Part shown: piece by piece, positions 27,326 to 35,506 of the stretch | Layout: each line of letters begins with the position of its first letter | Position numbering within the stretch: the first letter of the stretch is position 1 | Assembly: GCF_028875915.1 (NCBI RefSeq) | Contig: NZ_JAPEHW010000026.1 | Coordinates: forward strand, 1-44,481 | Length of the DNA: 44,481 bases | Direction of reading: 5' to 3' | Source of the DNA: Pseudoalteromonas sp. G4 | GTDB lineage: Bacteria; Pseudomonadota; Gammaproteobacteria; Enterobacterales; Alteromonadaceae | Position numbers and translations under genes: made by a program | Notes under the pieces: model-generated | Seen by the model: the letters and a program-made list of their open reading frames with translations, nothing else | Told to the model about the DNA's origin: nothing | Databases searched by the model: none

Positions 27326-27868
27326 CTAATCTAAGATTGGAAACTCATTGGCAATTTTGCTTTCGGTGCTTTGTGCCACCCAACCCGCTTCGTTATTGAA
27401 AAAACGAATTGCGGTAAACTCAGGATCGCTGCCCATATCAAACCAATGCTTAGTATTAGCCGGCACTGAAATTAAATCACCTTGCTGGCAAAGCACTTGA
27501 TACACTTTGTTGTCTAAATGCAGGCAGAATAAACCTTGGCCTTTGACAAAAAAGCGCACTTCGTCTTCGCTATGCGTATGTTCAAATAAAAACTTCTGTC
27601 TTAATTCAGCTGCCGCTGGATTACCTTTAGCGAGTGAAATTACATCCACCGTTTGGTAGCCGCCGTCGTGCTGCACACGTTTAATATCGGCGTCATAGGC
27701 GTTTAAAATATCATCTGAACTGTGGCTTTCGTCAATTTCAAATGCTGCTTGCCAGTTCTCAAATACCACACCTACTTGATTAAGTTGTTGCTGAATTTCA
27801 GTAAAGTTTTCGCTCTGTAGCAGCGTGCTTGCTGCATCGTCGTGACGGTAAATAGTTAGTTTGCTCAT
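27326..27868 (-). CDS. mtnD: acireductone dioxygenase
   Basis: This 180-residue cupin oxidises acireductone. With iron it gives the keto acid precursor of methionine plus formate; with nickel it takes an off-pathway route. Metal ligands His97, His99, Glu103 and His141 (EHTHSEDEVRFF and TKHWFDMG) keep the spacing of the Klebsiella enzyme. The start overlaps mtnC by 4 nt. It is the last gene of the mtnB-mtnC-mtnD operon. Its tail (last 20 residues) is divergent as usual. Confidence 0.96.
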   Translation of the reverse strand: MSKLTIYRHDDAASTLLQSENFTEIQQQLNQVGVVFENWQAAFEIDESHSSDDILNAYDADIKRVQHDGGYQTVDVISLAKGNPAAAELRQKFLFEHTHSEDEVRFFVKGQGLFCLHLDNKVYQVLCQQGDLISVPANTKHWFDMGSDPEFTAIRFFNNEAGWVAQSTESKIANEFPILD

Positions 27869-28551
27869 ACAAATAATGCTTCATCAAATTGGTTAAAATC
27901 GTCAATTGCTGGGTGTTGGTCGCTTTTTTCTTGGTTATCACGCCATAACTGCAAGGTGTGCATGCCCGCACTTTTAGCGGCATCAAGCTCTTCAACGATG
28001 TCGCTTAAAAACAACACCTGAGAGCCTGCAAAACCAATCTTTTCTAGAATATTGGTGTACGAACTTGCGTCTTTTTTACCGCCAACATGGGTATCAAAAT
28101 AATCGCTGAACAGTGGGCGAATATCACCATAGTCAGAATGTTCAAACAACAAATGCTGTGCTTTTACCGAGCCAGACGAATAAACAAAAAGGCTCATGCC
28201 CACGTCTTTTTGCTGGTTTAAAAAATCATAGGCATCTGGGTAAATATGGCCTGTGAAATCACCTTGTTGATAACCCGTTTGCCAAATTAGTCCTTGCAGT
28301 TGCTTAAGTGGGGTAATTTTTTGATCCGTTGCAATCCAATGTTGCAGCGCATTTATGACCTCAGTGAGATTGGCATCTGGCTTGGCAATTTCTGCTTTTA
28401 CTGCATCAATTTGCGTTTTTACCGTGGCATCGCTTTGGTTTTCTTCAACAAACGCAGCAATATGTTTTGCCGCATACGGAAACAAAATATCTTTTACAAA
28501 TGAAATGCGGGTAATTGTGCCTTCAATGTCGGTAATGATGGCTTTAATCAT
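27865..28551 (-). CDS. mtnC: enolase-phosphatase E1
   Basis: This 228-residue HAD-family enzyme carries out two steps, enolisation of the diketo phosphate and then dephosphorylation to acireductone. Motif I is TDIEGTITRISFVKDILFPYA, with nucleophile Asp8 and the Glu10 typical of this subfamily instead of the usual DxDGT. Motif II is VYSSGSVKAQ, motif III has the Lys of GGKKDASSY, and motif IV is FLSDIVEELDAA. It overlaps mtnB upstream and mtnD downstream by 4 nt each, so the operon is tightly coupled. Confidence 0.95.
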   Translation of the reverse strand: MIKAIITDIEGTITRISFVKDILFPYAAKHIAAFVEENQSDATVKTQIDAVKAEIAKPDANLTEVINALQHWIATDQKITPLKQLQGLIWQTGYQQGDFTGHIYPDAYDFLNQQKDVGMSLFVYSSGSVKAQHLLFEHSDYGDIRPLFSDYFDTHVGGKKDASSYTNILEKIGFAGSQVLFLSDIVEELDAAKSAGMHTLQLWRDNQEKSDQHPAIDDFNQFDEALFV

Positions 28552-29162
28552 AGTGATGACTCCAACTTAATGCGCTCAAGCTCGCATGCGAATAAAAACT
28601 CCAACCCTTCAATGTGGCGACGTGTTTCAGCCACACTGTTGCCCATAGCATATAAACCATGACCGCGAATAAGCACACCGTGAATCACAGGCTCTTGTTC
28701 GTGGCGTTTTGCAACAAGTTCTGCCAAGCGGTCAATATCTTGGTCATTATCAAAAATGGCAATAGTAAGTGTACTTTCGTGACTAGTGATGCCGCGTAAT
28801 GACTTTTGCATCTCATAGCCGTGAATTGCCAAAGTATCACCTTTTATAAAACGCGATAACACAGTTGCGGCCACAGAGTGAGTATGTAATACACATTCAG
28901 TACTTGGCTGAAGTTGGTACAATTTTAAATGAAGTGCCGTTTCGGCAGATGGCTTTCCTTGACCTTTGCAAATAGCGCCTTGCTGGTCGAGCTCTAAAAA
29001 GTGTTCAGGGGCAAGGTATCCTTTATCATGGCCACTTGCGGTGACAACAAAACCTGTGTCTGTTTTAATTGAAAAATTACCACCCGTTGCTGGTACCCAG
29101 CCTTTATCGCTGACCCAACGACCCGCTTCAATCAATGCACTTTTTGCGGCATCATTATGCAT
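28548..29162 (-). CDS. mtnB: methylthioribulose-1-phosphate dehydratase
   Basis: This 204-residue class II aldolase-like zinc enzyme dehydrates methylthioribulose-1-phosphate to the diketo intermediate used by MtnC. It has GWVPATGGNFSIKT near the N-terminus, PSAETALHLKLY with the catalytic Glu, zinc-binding His residues in CVLHTHSVAAT, and a later His in IRGHGLYAMG. It starts the mtnBCD operon; the promoter region to the divergent aminotransferase (109 nt) holds a 24-bp operator-like element. Confidence 0.95.
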   Translation of the reverse strand: MHNDAAKSALIEAGRWVSDKGWVPATGGNFSIKTDTGFVVTASGHDKGYLAPEHFLELDQQGAICKGQGKPSAETALHLKLYQLQPSTECVLHTHSVAATVLSRFIKGDTLAIHGYEMQKSLRGITSHESTLTIAIFDNDQDIDRLAELVAKRHEQEPVIHGVLIRGHGLYAMGNSVAETRRHIEGLEFLFACELERIKLESSL

Positions 29163-29189
29163 AATAGGTTACTCGAAAATAAAAACTCA

Positions 29190-29213
29190 AAACATTTAGA
29201 CGGCTATACATCC
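29190..29213. promoter_or_regulatory. second candidate MetJ-type operator, between mtnB and aminotransferase
   Basis: AAACATTT, AGACGGCT and ATACATCC match AGACGTCT at 5, 7 and 5 of 8 positions. Aligned to 26199-26222 the two elements share TTTAGA, then G, then CTATAC, then TC at the same spacing. One site could control both mtnBCD and the aminotransferase/amidase pair. Confidence 0.5.
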
Positions 29214-29271
29214 GTTTTCGGCAATGATAGCATCGCTTTTGTTAAAGCACCATCAAGATTAGAGGTATCGT

Positions 29272-30411
29272 GTGCAAAGTAAATTACCAAATTTAGGCGT
29301 CAGTATATTTTCGCAAATGACCGCATTGGCAAATGAACACCAAGCGCTTAATTTATCACAAGGTTTTCCAGAGTTTGATACGCCTGAAGCGCTAAAAAAC
29401 AAACTTAACTTTTACAGTGCACAAGGATTTAACCAATATTCGCCATCCAGTGGTGTACCCGCATTACAACAACAAATTGCTGATTTGGTATTGCGAAAAT
29501 ACGCTTTAACTATTTCACCTGAAGCATCGGTAACCGTTACATCAGGTGCAACAGAGGCCCTTTATGTCGCAATTCAAGCACTTGTAAGCCCAGATGATGA
29601 AGTGATTGTGTTTGACCCTGCCTATGATTCTTACCAGCCAGCGATTGAACTTGCCGGTGGTAAAGCGGTTCATATCGCGTTAACTGCGCCAAATTACCAA
29701 ATTGATTGGCAGCAGGTCGCTGGCGCAATTACCGATAAAACCAAAGCGATTATTATTAATTCGCCACATAACCCAAGTACTAAAACGCTAAAACAAACAG
29801 ACATTAATGCATTAAAGCTACTGCTTGAACAGCATGATCTGTACCTCATCAGCGATGAAGTTTACGAACATATTTGCTTTGATGGTGCCACACATTTAAG
29901 TGCACTTGGCGATGATGCACTGTTTGCCCGCAGTTTTGTGGTTTCGAGTTTTGGTAAAACCTTCCACTGCACAGGGTGGAAAATGGGTTACTGTGTTGCC
30001 CCTGAAAAACTGATGGTGGAGTTTCGTAAAATTCACCAGTATGTGACGTTCTCTAGCTTTACCCCCGCGCAACTGGCATTAGCCGATATGCTTAAAGAGC
30101 AGCCAAACCATGTTGATGAATTAAGTGCGTTTTATCAGCACAAGCGCGATGTGTTAACTAATGCATTAGCAAATAGCCGTTTTACACTGTTACCAAGTGA
30201 AGGTACCTATTTTTTACTGCTTGATTATTCCGCCATCTCAGAGTTAGATGATGTGGCATTTTGCGAGTATTTAGTAAAAGAGGTTGGCGTTGCTGCGATT
30301 CCTCTTAGTGTGTTTTATGAAAATGCCCCCGGCGACCGTGTGATTCGTTTATGTTTTGCTAAGGAAGACGCCACCCTAATCACCGCAGCGGAGAAGTTAT
30401 GTCAGCTATAA
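29272..30411 (+). CDS. methionine-type aminotransferase (salvage transaminase)
   Basis: This 379-residue class I PLP aminotransferase has TVTSGATEAL, FDPAYDSYQP, NSPHNPST, the SDEVYEH Asp, and the lysine Schiff base Lys229 in SSFGKTFHCTGWKMGY. It resembles the YbdL/glutamine transaminase K-like group, which uses glutamine or other amino donors to convert 4-methylthio-2-oxobutanoate to methionine, the last salvage step (MtnE role). Start GTG 29272 has AGAGG 6 nt upstream. Its 3' end overlaps the omega-amidase gene by 13 nt, a partner known for such transaminases. The donor is inferred from that linkage. Confidence 0.88.
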   Translation: MQSKLPNLGVSIFSQMTALANEHQALNLSQGFPEFDTPEALKNKLNFYSAQGFNQYSPSSGVPALQQQIADLVLRKYALTISPEASVTVTSGATEALYVAIQALVSPDDEVIVFDPAYDSYQPAIELAGGKAVHIALTAPNYQIDWQQVAGAITDKTKAIIINSPHNPSTKTLKQTDINALKLLLEQHDLYLISDEVYEHICFDGATHLSALGDDALFARSFVVSSFGKTFHCTGWKMGYCVAPEKLMVEFRKIHQYVTFSSFTPAQLALADMLKEQPNHVDELSAFYQHKRDVLTNALANSRFTLLPSEGTYFLLLDYSAISELDDVAFCEYLVKEVGVAAIPLSVFYENAPGDRVIRLCFAKEDATLITAAEKLCQL

Positions 30412-31190
30412 ATAACAGCTTAAAAGTCGCCTTAGTGCAAAGTGATATTGCATGGCTAGACGTTAATAAAAATTTAAATAGCTTAAGCGAACAGCTGAGT
30501 AATCTAGATTCGGTTGATTTAATTTTATTACCTGAAACTTTTGCTACTGGTTTTGCCATTAATTTAGACGTGGCAGAGCCAAAGCAAGGGCCAATTTTAG
30601 ATTGGATGTTGGCACAAGCAAAAGGCTTAAATGCGGTGGTGGCAGGCTCTGTGCTAGTAAATAAGCAAGGTAAAAAAGCGAACCGCTTTTACTGGTGTTG
30701 GCCAAATGGCACCGTGGAATTTTATGATAAACGCCATCTGTTTTGTTTAGGCAACGAAGGTGATTTTGTAAAAGCGGGTGTTGAGCGAAAAATCATTATA
30801 ATAAATGGTTTTAGGCTGTTACCTCAGGTGTGCTATGACTTACGTTTCCCGGTATTTCAACGAAGTCGCAACGATTACGATGTGATGGTTAATGTCGCAA
30901 ACTGGCCTGCTGCACGTCGCCGTATTTGGGATACCTTGCTGCAAGCTAGGGCAATTGAAAATCAATGCTATGTACTAGCTTCTAATCGGGTGGGCGATGA
31001 TGGCAATGGGGTTGCTCATAATGGCGGCACTGCTGCCTATGATTTTACGGGTGAAACGCTCGTTGCCGCCGAGGATAACCAAGCACAAATAATCACAGTT
31101 GAACTGACAAAATCGGCGTTAACAGAGTTTAAAGAAAAGTTCCCAGCCCATCTGGATGCGGACCAATTTACTCTTGCTAATATTCAATAG
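30399..31190 (+). CDS. omega-amidase (nitrilase family, YafV/Nit2-like)
   Basis: This 263-residue carbon-nitrogen hydrolase has the catalytic triad Glu46 (LLPETF), Lys111 (YDKRHLF) and Cys145 (QVCYDLRFP). The nearest characterised types hydrolyse alpha-ketoglutaramate and similar omega-amides. When a transaminase uses glutamine, alpha-ketoglutaramate is the by-product, so this enzyme would pull salvage transamination forward by forming 2-oxoglutarate and ammonia. The 13-nt overlap with the aminotransferase gene supports a joint role. Confidence 0.9.
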   Translation: MSAINNSLKVALVQSDIAWLDVNKNLNSLSEQLSNLDSVDLILLPETFATGFAINLDVAEPKQGPILDWMLAQAKGLNAVVAGSVLVNKQGKKANRFYWCWPNGTVEFYDKRHLFCLGNEGDFVKAGVERKIIIINGFRLLPQVCYDLRFPVFQRSRNDYDVMVNVANWPAARRRIWDTLLQARAIENQCYVLASNRVGDDGNGVAHNGGTAAYDFTGETLVAAEDNQAQIITVELTKSALTEFKEKFPAHLDADQFTLANIQ

Positions 31191-31295
31191 GTTAATATTA
31201 GCTGGTAACAACTCGCTATGTAATGTGTGGTTTATTAAACCTAAAAGCTGTTTTAAGCGTAATAACTTTATACCTCTAAACAGCTTAGGTGATAA

Positions 31296-31826
31296 ATGAA
31301 ATCGTCTCTTGCAACGGGTTTGTTGCTTATAGCAGCAAACGCAAATGCCAATATCAATCTAAACCAATTAGAATGGATGGTTATTAATGACTCGGTAATG
31401 GGAGGCGTTTCCAATAGCCGAGTTATTGTTGGCGATAACAATTTAACCTTTAAAGGCAAAGTATCACTTGCCAACAATGGCGGTTTTGCATCATTTAGAG
31501 CGCCTATTTCATTTGAGAATACCAATATTGATTCCCTTAGTTTGAAGGTGGTAGGTGATGGCAAACAATACCAACTGCGTTTGCGGGTAGATGGTTATTA
31601 CGACGGCCCTGCGTTTGTTTATCACTTTAAAACCGAAGTAGGTAAAGAACATACCTTTAATTTATCTGAACAAGACTTTGTTTTAATGTTTCGCGGTAGG
31701 CAGTTTGCGTCAGACTATCAACTTCGTTTTGATGATGTGCGTTCTCTTGGTTTTATGATTAGTGGCAAGCAATCTGGAAATTTTAATTTGCAAGTAAAGC
31801 AAATTAAGTTGCAATACAAAGTTTAA
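31296..31826 (+). CDS. exported CIA30/NDUFAF1-like domain protein
   Basis: This 176-residue protein has a signal peptide (to about residue 20, ANANA) and a galactose-binding-like beta sandwich of the CIA30 type: WMVINDSVMGGVSNSR, LTFKGKVSLANNGGFASFRA, VGDGKQYQLRLRVDGYYDGPAFVYHF, and SLGFMISGKQSGNFNLQVKQI. In eukaryotes the domain occurs in complex I assembly factor NDUFAF1; bacterial members are widespread and of unknown role. Here the signal peptide points to the periplasm. It lies 105 nt after the amidase gene and is probably separately transcribed; the AT-rich 31191-31295 spacer could carry its promoter. Confidence 0.82.
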   Translation: MKSSLATGLLLIAANANANINLNQLEWMVINDSVMGGVSNSRVIVGDNNLTFKGKVSLANNGGFASFRAPISFENTNIDSLSLKVVGDGKQYQLRLRVDGYYDGPAFVYHFKTEVGKEHTFNLSEQDFVLMFRGRQFASDYQLRFDDVRSLGFMISGKQSGNFNLQVKQIKLQYKV

Positions 31827-31867
31827 GAAAAAGTTACTGGTTAATATTTGGTTCAGTTTGTTTTTTG

Positions 31868-31982
31868 TACAATTCTTGCAACCTAAATAAATTGTTCTCC
31901 TTGGATTTGTTTAGGCTTTCCCCTATTGTTTTAATTTTTTAAAACAATTTTGCCCACAAACCTTCTTTGTGGGCTTTTTTAA
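31868..31982 (+). ncRNA. possible small RNA ending at a terminator
   Basis: A TACAAT -10-like box at 31868 is followed about 75 nt later by a strong hairpin terminator (31952-31982). The stretch between has no reading frame and includes CTCCTT and a T/A-rich tail. No good -35 box sits at the usual distance. The terminator may simply end the CIA30 gene, so the call is tentative. Confidence 0.2.
31952..31982 (+). terminator. intrinsic terminator
   Basis: GCCCACAAA-CCTTC-TTTGTGGGC is followed by six T. It ends the CIA30 gene or a small RNA downstream of it; the EAL gene is convergent and stops 22 nt further on. Confidence 0.92.
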
Positions 31983-32003
31983 TTCAAAACAAATCTACTA
32001 ACT

Positions 32004-34370
32004 CTATGGTGCTAAAATGGTTGCTGTTGATTTAGCAGGATCTTTAATTAATTCTTCAAAATCTTTAATTAATAGTGGTTTAGATAATAAATAACCTTGA
32101 ATATCATCACACTTTGCTTCTTTCACATAATCGAGTTGCTCTTGATTTTCGACACCTTCAGCAGTTGTTTTAACTTTTAAAGATTTTGCTAATGAGAATA
32201 TGTTTTCAAGCACTACTTTACCTTTTTCGGTTTTCATACCGAGTTTAATAAAGCTTTGGTCAATTTTAAGGTGTTTGATTGGTAGCGATAATACGGTTTC
32301 TAAATTAGCGTTACCGGTGCCGTAATCATCAATCGCAACTTCGATACCCGCTTGTTCTAATCGCATCATATTAATTGCGGTTTTTTTGTAATCTTTTATC
32401 AAGCCATATTCTGTAACTTCAATTTCAAGATAATTATGAGGAATATCAAATTCACCCACTTTTTCAAAAATATAAGCGATAGTGGTTGGTTCAAATAAAT
32501 GACGAGCAGATAAGTTAATTGAAATTGGTACTATCGGTTTGCCAAGGTTTATCCATTCACGAATTTGTTTACATATATGGTGAATAACATATCTATCGAC
32601 GATAGGCATTAGCCCTTTTTTTTCTGCAATTGGGATAAACTCCCCAGGCGAGATAAATTCTGAGTTGAGAGTCCAGCGAATTAAGGCTTCGGCTGATTTT
32701 ACTTTTAACGAATTTGCATCAAACTTTGGTTGATATTGAAAATACAGCCCATCATTTTCAAGTGCGCTAATCAGTTCTCTCTTTAGTGTAGTTTCCCGTT
32801 TCATATTTTTATGAAATTCAGGGTTAATATTTACCACTTTATTTACTTCGCCATCTGCACTTCGAAGCGATAACTCACATTGCTCTACAATCGAATCAAA
32901 ATGCTCAAGTGAGGCAAGCGTGCTGACACAGCGATTAAACTTGGTTTTTAATACCATATTTTCAATAATCAGCTCTTTATTTATTAGGCTACGCATTTGT
33001 TTTATTTCTTCTTTACCACCTGAGTTGTGGCAGATTAAAAACTTTGATGTGCCAAGGCGGGCAATTAACGCATTTTCTAATTCAATTTCTTTACATGCAG
33101 CGCTAAAACTTTGTAAGTAGCCATCACCAATATGGTGGCCATGAATATCATTAATGTCTCGCAAATACAGCAGCTCAATTACCGTCATTTGCATTGGAAA
33201 ATGCGCATTTTTAAGTTGTTGTTTAATGCCATTAGGGTTTAATAAGCCGGTGAGTTGATCATGATAAGCTAATTGTTCAATCGCTTTTTTATCAGCATAT
33301 GCTTTACTTCTGTCTCTGATAAAGGCTAAAAAATGCTTCTCTTTGGCTGTTTCGTAACGAGAGATTATAATTTCTACAGGAAATACCGACCCATCCCTTC
33401 GCATCGCTTCCACATTACGAATTTTCTTTAATACAGACTCTAACTTTTGTGATTTTACAAACGCTTCGTGATGCGACTTTTGGTATTTTATAGGAATAAA
33501 AATAGCTATATTTCGACCTTTAAGCTCATCTTTGCTGTCGTAGCCAAATAGTGCTAAACAGCTCTGATTAATGTTGGTAATTGTGCCTTGTTCATTTGTT
33601 TCAATAACGGCATCTGGCGTTAAATCACTTATCAAATTGGCTAAATTATCTTTTTCGTGAAGCAATTCGTTAAGGTGTTCGTTAAATGCAAAAGAGTCAT
33701 TTAATGTACAGGCGAGGGTGTAAAAAATGTCCTTTTCTTCTTTTACTCGTGCTTCTGTATTGCCGTCATTAAAACGTGTAATTGCGGAGCAAAATAGTTT
33801 TATTCGTTGAATATACCCGGTGCGCATCATGACAAAATAAGTGATTGAAAAAACCAAGAAAATAATTGTCGAAATAAGCGCTGTATATTGTACTTGCAAC
33901 GAAAAATTATGTAGTTCTGGGTAAATATACTTTTGAATAATTAAGAAATGTGATGATTTTTTGTTACCTTTTTCAAGTACGGGGGCAGATATCAACAGTA
34001 AGTTATTAGCTAGTAAATAATTAGGGTCGGTATTTAAAAAATTAAATGCTATGCTATCTATTTCAAGTAAGGGTTTGTTTTCTTCAGCTATCGTATTTGA
34101 AGCAACAATTGTGCGGTCATTTGATACCACATAGGCGGATTTATAATCATCAAATTCCGCGGTTAATGTGGCCCAATTTTTTACCTGTTCAATGTCACCA
34201 TGGCTGAGATTCGATGCTATTAGCTCAGCCTGATGTTCAAGCAAGGCTTGTTCTTTTTCAACAATGTTTTTTATGGCCACTTTTTCTACAACGGTTAAAA
34301 AGAAAAGTACAATTAAGGCAAATGAAATTGCACTGCCAATTAGAATAAACGCCCAAGGTTTAATTTTCAT
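32004..34370 (-). CDS. PAS / degenerate GGDEF / EAL cyclic-di-GMP protein
   Basis: This 788-residue inner-membrane protein has helices at about residues 8-28 and 160-185 around a periplasmic sensor. A PAS domain follows (about 245-365, with ADGSVFPVEIIISRYE-like blocks), then a GGDEF-type domain (about 375-520) whose active motif reads GTSKF in place of GGDEF, so cyclase activity is probably lost. The C-terminal EAL domain (about 530-775) keeps EALIRW, the Asn of ISINLSA, EVTE, DDYGTG, LKIDQSFI, AEGVE and IQGYL, and should hydrolyse c-di-GMP. Its start overlaps the binding-lipoprotein gene by 11 nt, suggesting the lipoprotein feeds ligand signals to it. Confidence 0.9.
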   Translation of the reverse strand: MKIKPWAFILIGSAISFALIVLFFLTVVEKVAIKNIVEKEQALLEHQAELIASNLSHGDIEQVKNWATLTAEFDDYKSAYVVSNDRTIVASNTIAEENKPLLEIDSIAFNFLNTDPNYLLANNLLLISAPVLEKGNKKSSHFLIIQKYIYPELHNFSLQVQYTALISTIIFLVFSITYFVMMRTGYIQRIKLFCSAITRFNDGNTEARVKEEKDIFYTLACTLNDSFAFNEHLNELLHEKDNLANLISDLTPDAVIETNEQGTITNINQSCLALFGYDSKDELKGRNIAIFIPIKYQKSHHEAFVKSQKLESVLKKIRNVEAMRRDGSVFPVEIIISRYETAKEKHFLAFIRDRSKAYADKKAIEQLAYHDQLTGLLNPNGIKQQLKNAHFPMQMTVIELLYLRDINDIHGHHIGDGYLQSFSAACKEIELENALIARLGTSKFLICHNSGGKEEIKQMRSLINKELIIENMVLKTKFNRCVSTLASLEHFDSIVEQCELSLRSADGEVNKVVNINPEFHKNMKRETTLKRELISALENDGLYFQYQPKFDANSLKVKSAEALIRWTLNSEFISPGEFIPIAEKKGLMPIVDRYVIHHICKQIREWINLGKPIVPISINLSARHLFEPTTIAYIFEKVGEFDIPHNYLEIEVTEYGLIKDYKKTAINMMRLEQAGIEVAIDDYGTGNANLETVLSLPIKHLKIDQSFIKLGMKTEKGKVVLENIFSLAKSLKVKTTAEGVENQEQLDYVKEAKCDDIQGYLLSKPLLIKDFEELIKDPAKSTATILAP

Positions 34371-35319
34371 TAAACACCTGCTTTGCGATGTTTGGGTTAA
34401 TTAGATTATTGCATTGACATAGTTTATCTATCTTACCTTGTTCTAATAAAACTTTGTCATAGCTTTTAATTAACAGAGCTTGCTTTTCGGTATTTTCAAG
34501 CCAATCTATTACAGCTTGGTCGTACAATAGCGTAATCTTGTTAAAGGTGTCTTTTAATTGTTGCTCGCTTAAATTAAGGCGTTGATTTAATGAATTTATA
34601 TAAGGGGTGATATCCCCCACGATATGTTTAACTGTTTGATTATTCATTTTTAAAAAAGACAGTAAATGAGATTTTTTATTTGCTGACAGAGTTTTTTTAT
34701 TTGTAATCAAAACATCAACGATTTCGCCTGGGATTTGGCTACTATCAAATAATTGTATTGCGCCAGCATCAATCAGTTTGCTGCTACTTGGATCAAAGGT
34801 GAATACAGCGTCTATTTCGTTATTTTTATAGGCTTGTACATGGCGGTTTGCTTCTAAATTGATCAAAGTAATGTCATCAATGCTAAGTGAATTTAGCTCT
34901 AAATAACGAGACAAAAAATATAAGCCTAAGGCCGACATTTCAGCACCTACTCGCTTGCCTTTTAGGTCTTGTGCATGGGTAATATTAGGTTTTGCCATTA
35001 AGGTATCTGCACCATTGGAATAATCGATTACCCAAATAACCTCAATATCAAAACCGAGCGCTTTTATTTTAACTGCCTCATCTAATGTGACTGCTGCCAC
35101 ATCTATTGACTCATTAATGATGCCATTTAGTACCTGCGATGCATTGCGATACTCTATTAATTTAATGTGCTTCATCACATTGGGGTATTTTTGGCGGGTG
35201 ATATAAAATGGCTCGTAGCCTGGCCAAATATTTGTACCGATACGCAATGTAGGTATATTTTGCTCTTGGCAGGATGTTAAGAAAATAAAAGTGAATAATA
35301 AAAGTGTTAACCGTCTCAT
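34360..35319 (-). CDS. NMT1/SsuA-like substrate-binding lipoprotein
   Basis: The ATG at 35319 gives a 319-residue protein with a lipoprotein signal (LTSC, Cys about residue 17); the TTG at 35328 is a poorer start. The mature part looks like the nitrate/sulfonate/taurine binding family: RIGTNIWPGYEPFYITR, ASQVLNGIINESIDVAAVTLDEAV, the ligand-binding DLKGKRVGAE, then EIDAVFTFDPSS. No ABC permease or ATPase gene is linked; instead its end overlaps the EAL-domain gene. This pairing suggests a periplasmic sensor that controls c-di-GMP breakdown rather than import. Ligand unknown. Confidence 0.85.
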   Translation of the reverse strand: MRRLTLLLFTFIFLTSCQEQNIPTLRIGTNIWPGYEPFYITRQKYPNVMKHIKLIEYRNASQVLNGIINESIDVAAVTLDEAVKIKALGFDIEVIWVIDYSNGADTLMAKPNITHAQDLKGKRVGAEMSALGLYFLSRYLELNSLSIDDITLINLEANRHVQAYKNNEIDAVFTFDPSSSKLIDAGAIQLFDSSQIPGEIVDVLITNKKTLSANKKSHLLSFLKMNNQTVKHIVGDITPYINSLNQRLNLSEQQLKDTFNKITLLYDQAVIDWLENTEKQALLIKSYDKVLLEQGKIDKLCQCNNLINPNIAKQVFNEN

Positions 35320-35455
35320 TGTGATCAATTTATATACTGATTTCTATGAGTTTAGTCACAAATAGTAATTTTGCAGTATTGGAGAATATTTATTGTGATA
35401 AAAGCGATTGTTTTGCAGTATTGCTTGAGCGGTGTTTTTGATGAAAGTTATTTCA

Positions 35456-35485
35456 GAAATAAAAAAAGGCGCAAACTGCGCCTTT
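35456..35485 (-). terminator. terminator of the exported katG gene
   Basis: On the minus strand AAAGGCGCA-GTT-TGCGCCTTT is followed by a run of T. It lies 22 nt after the katG stop. Confidence 0.9.
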
Positions 35486-35506
35486 GGTTTAGTGTAGCTT
35501 CACTCG

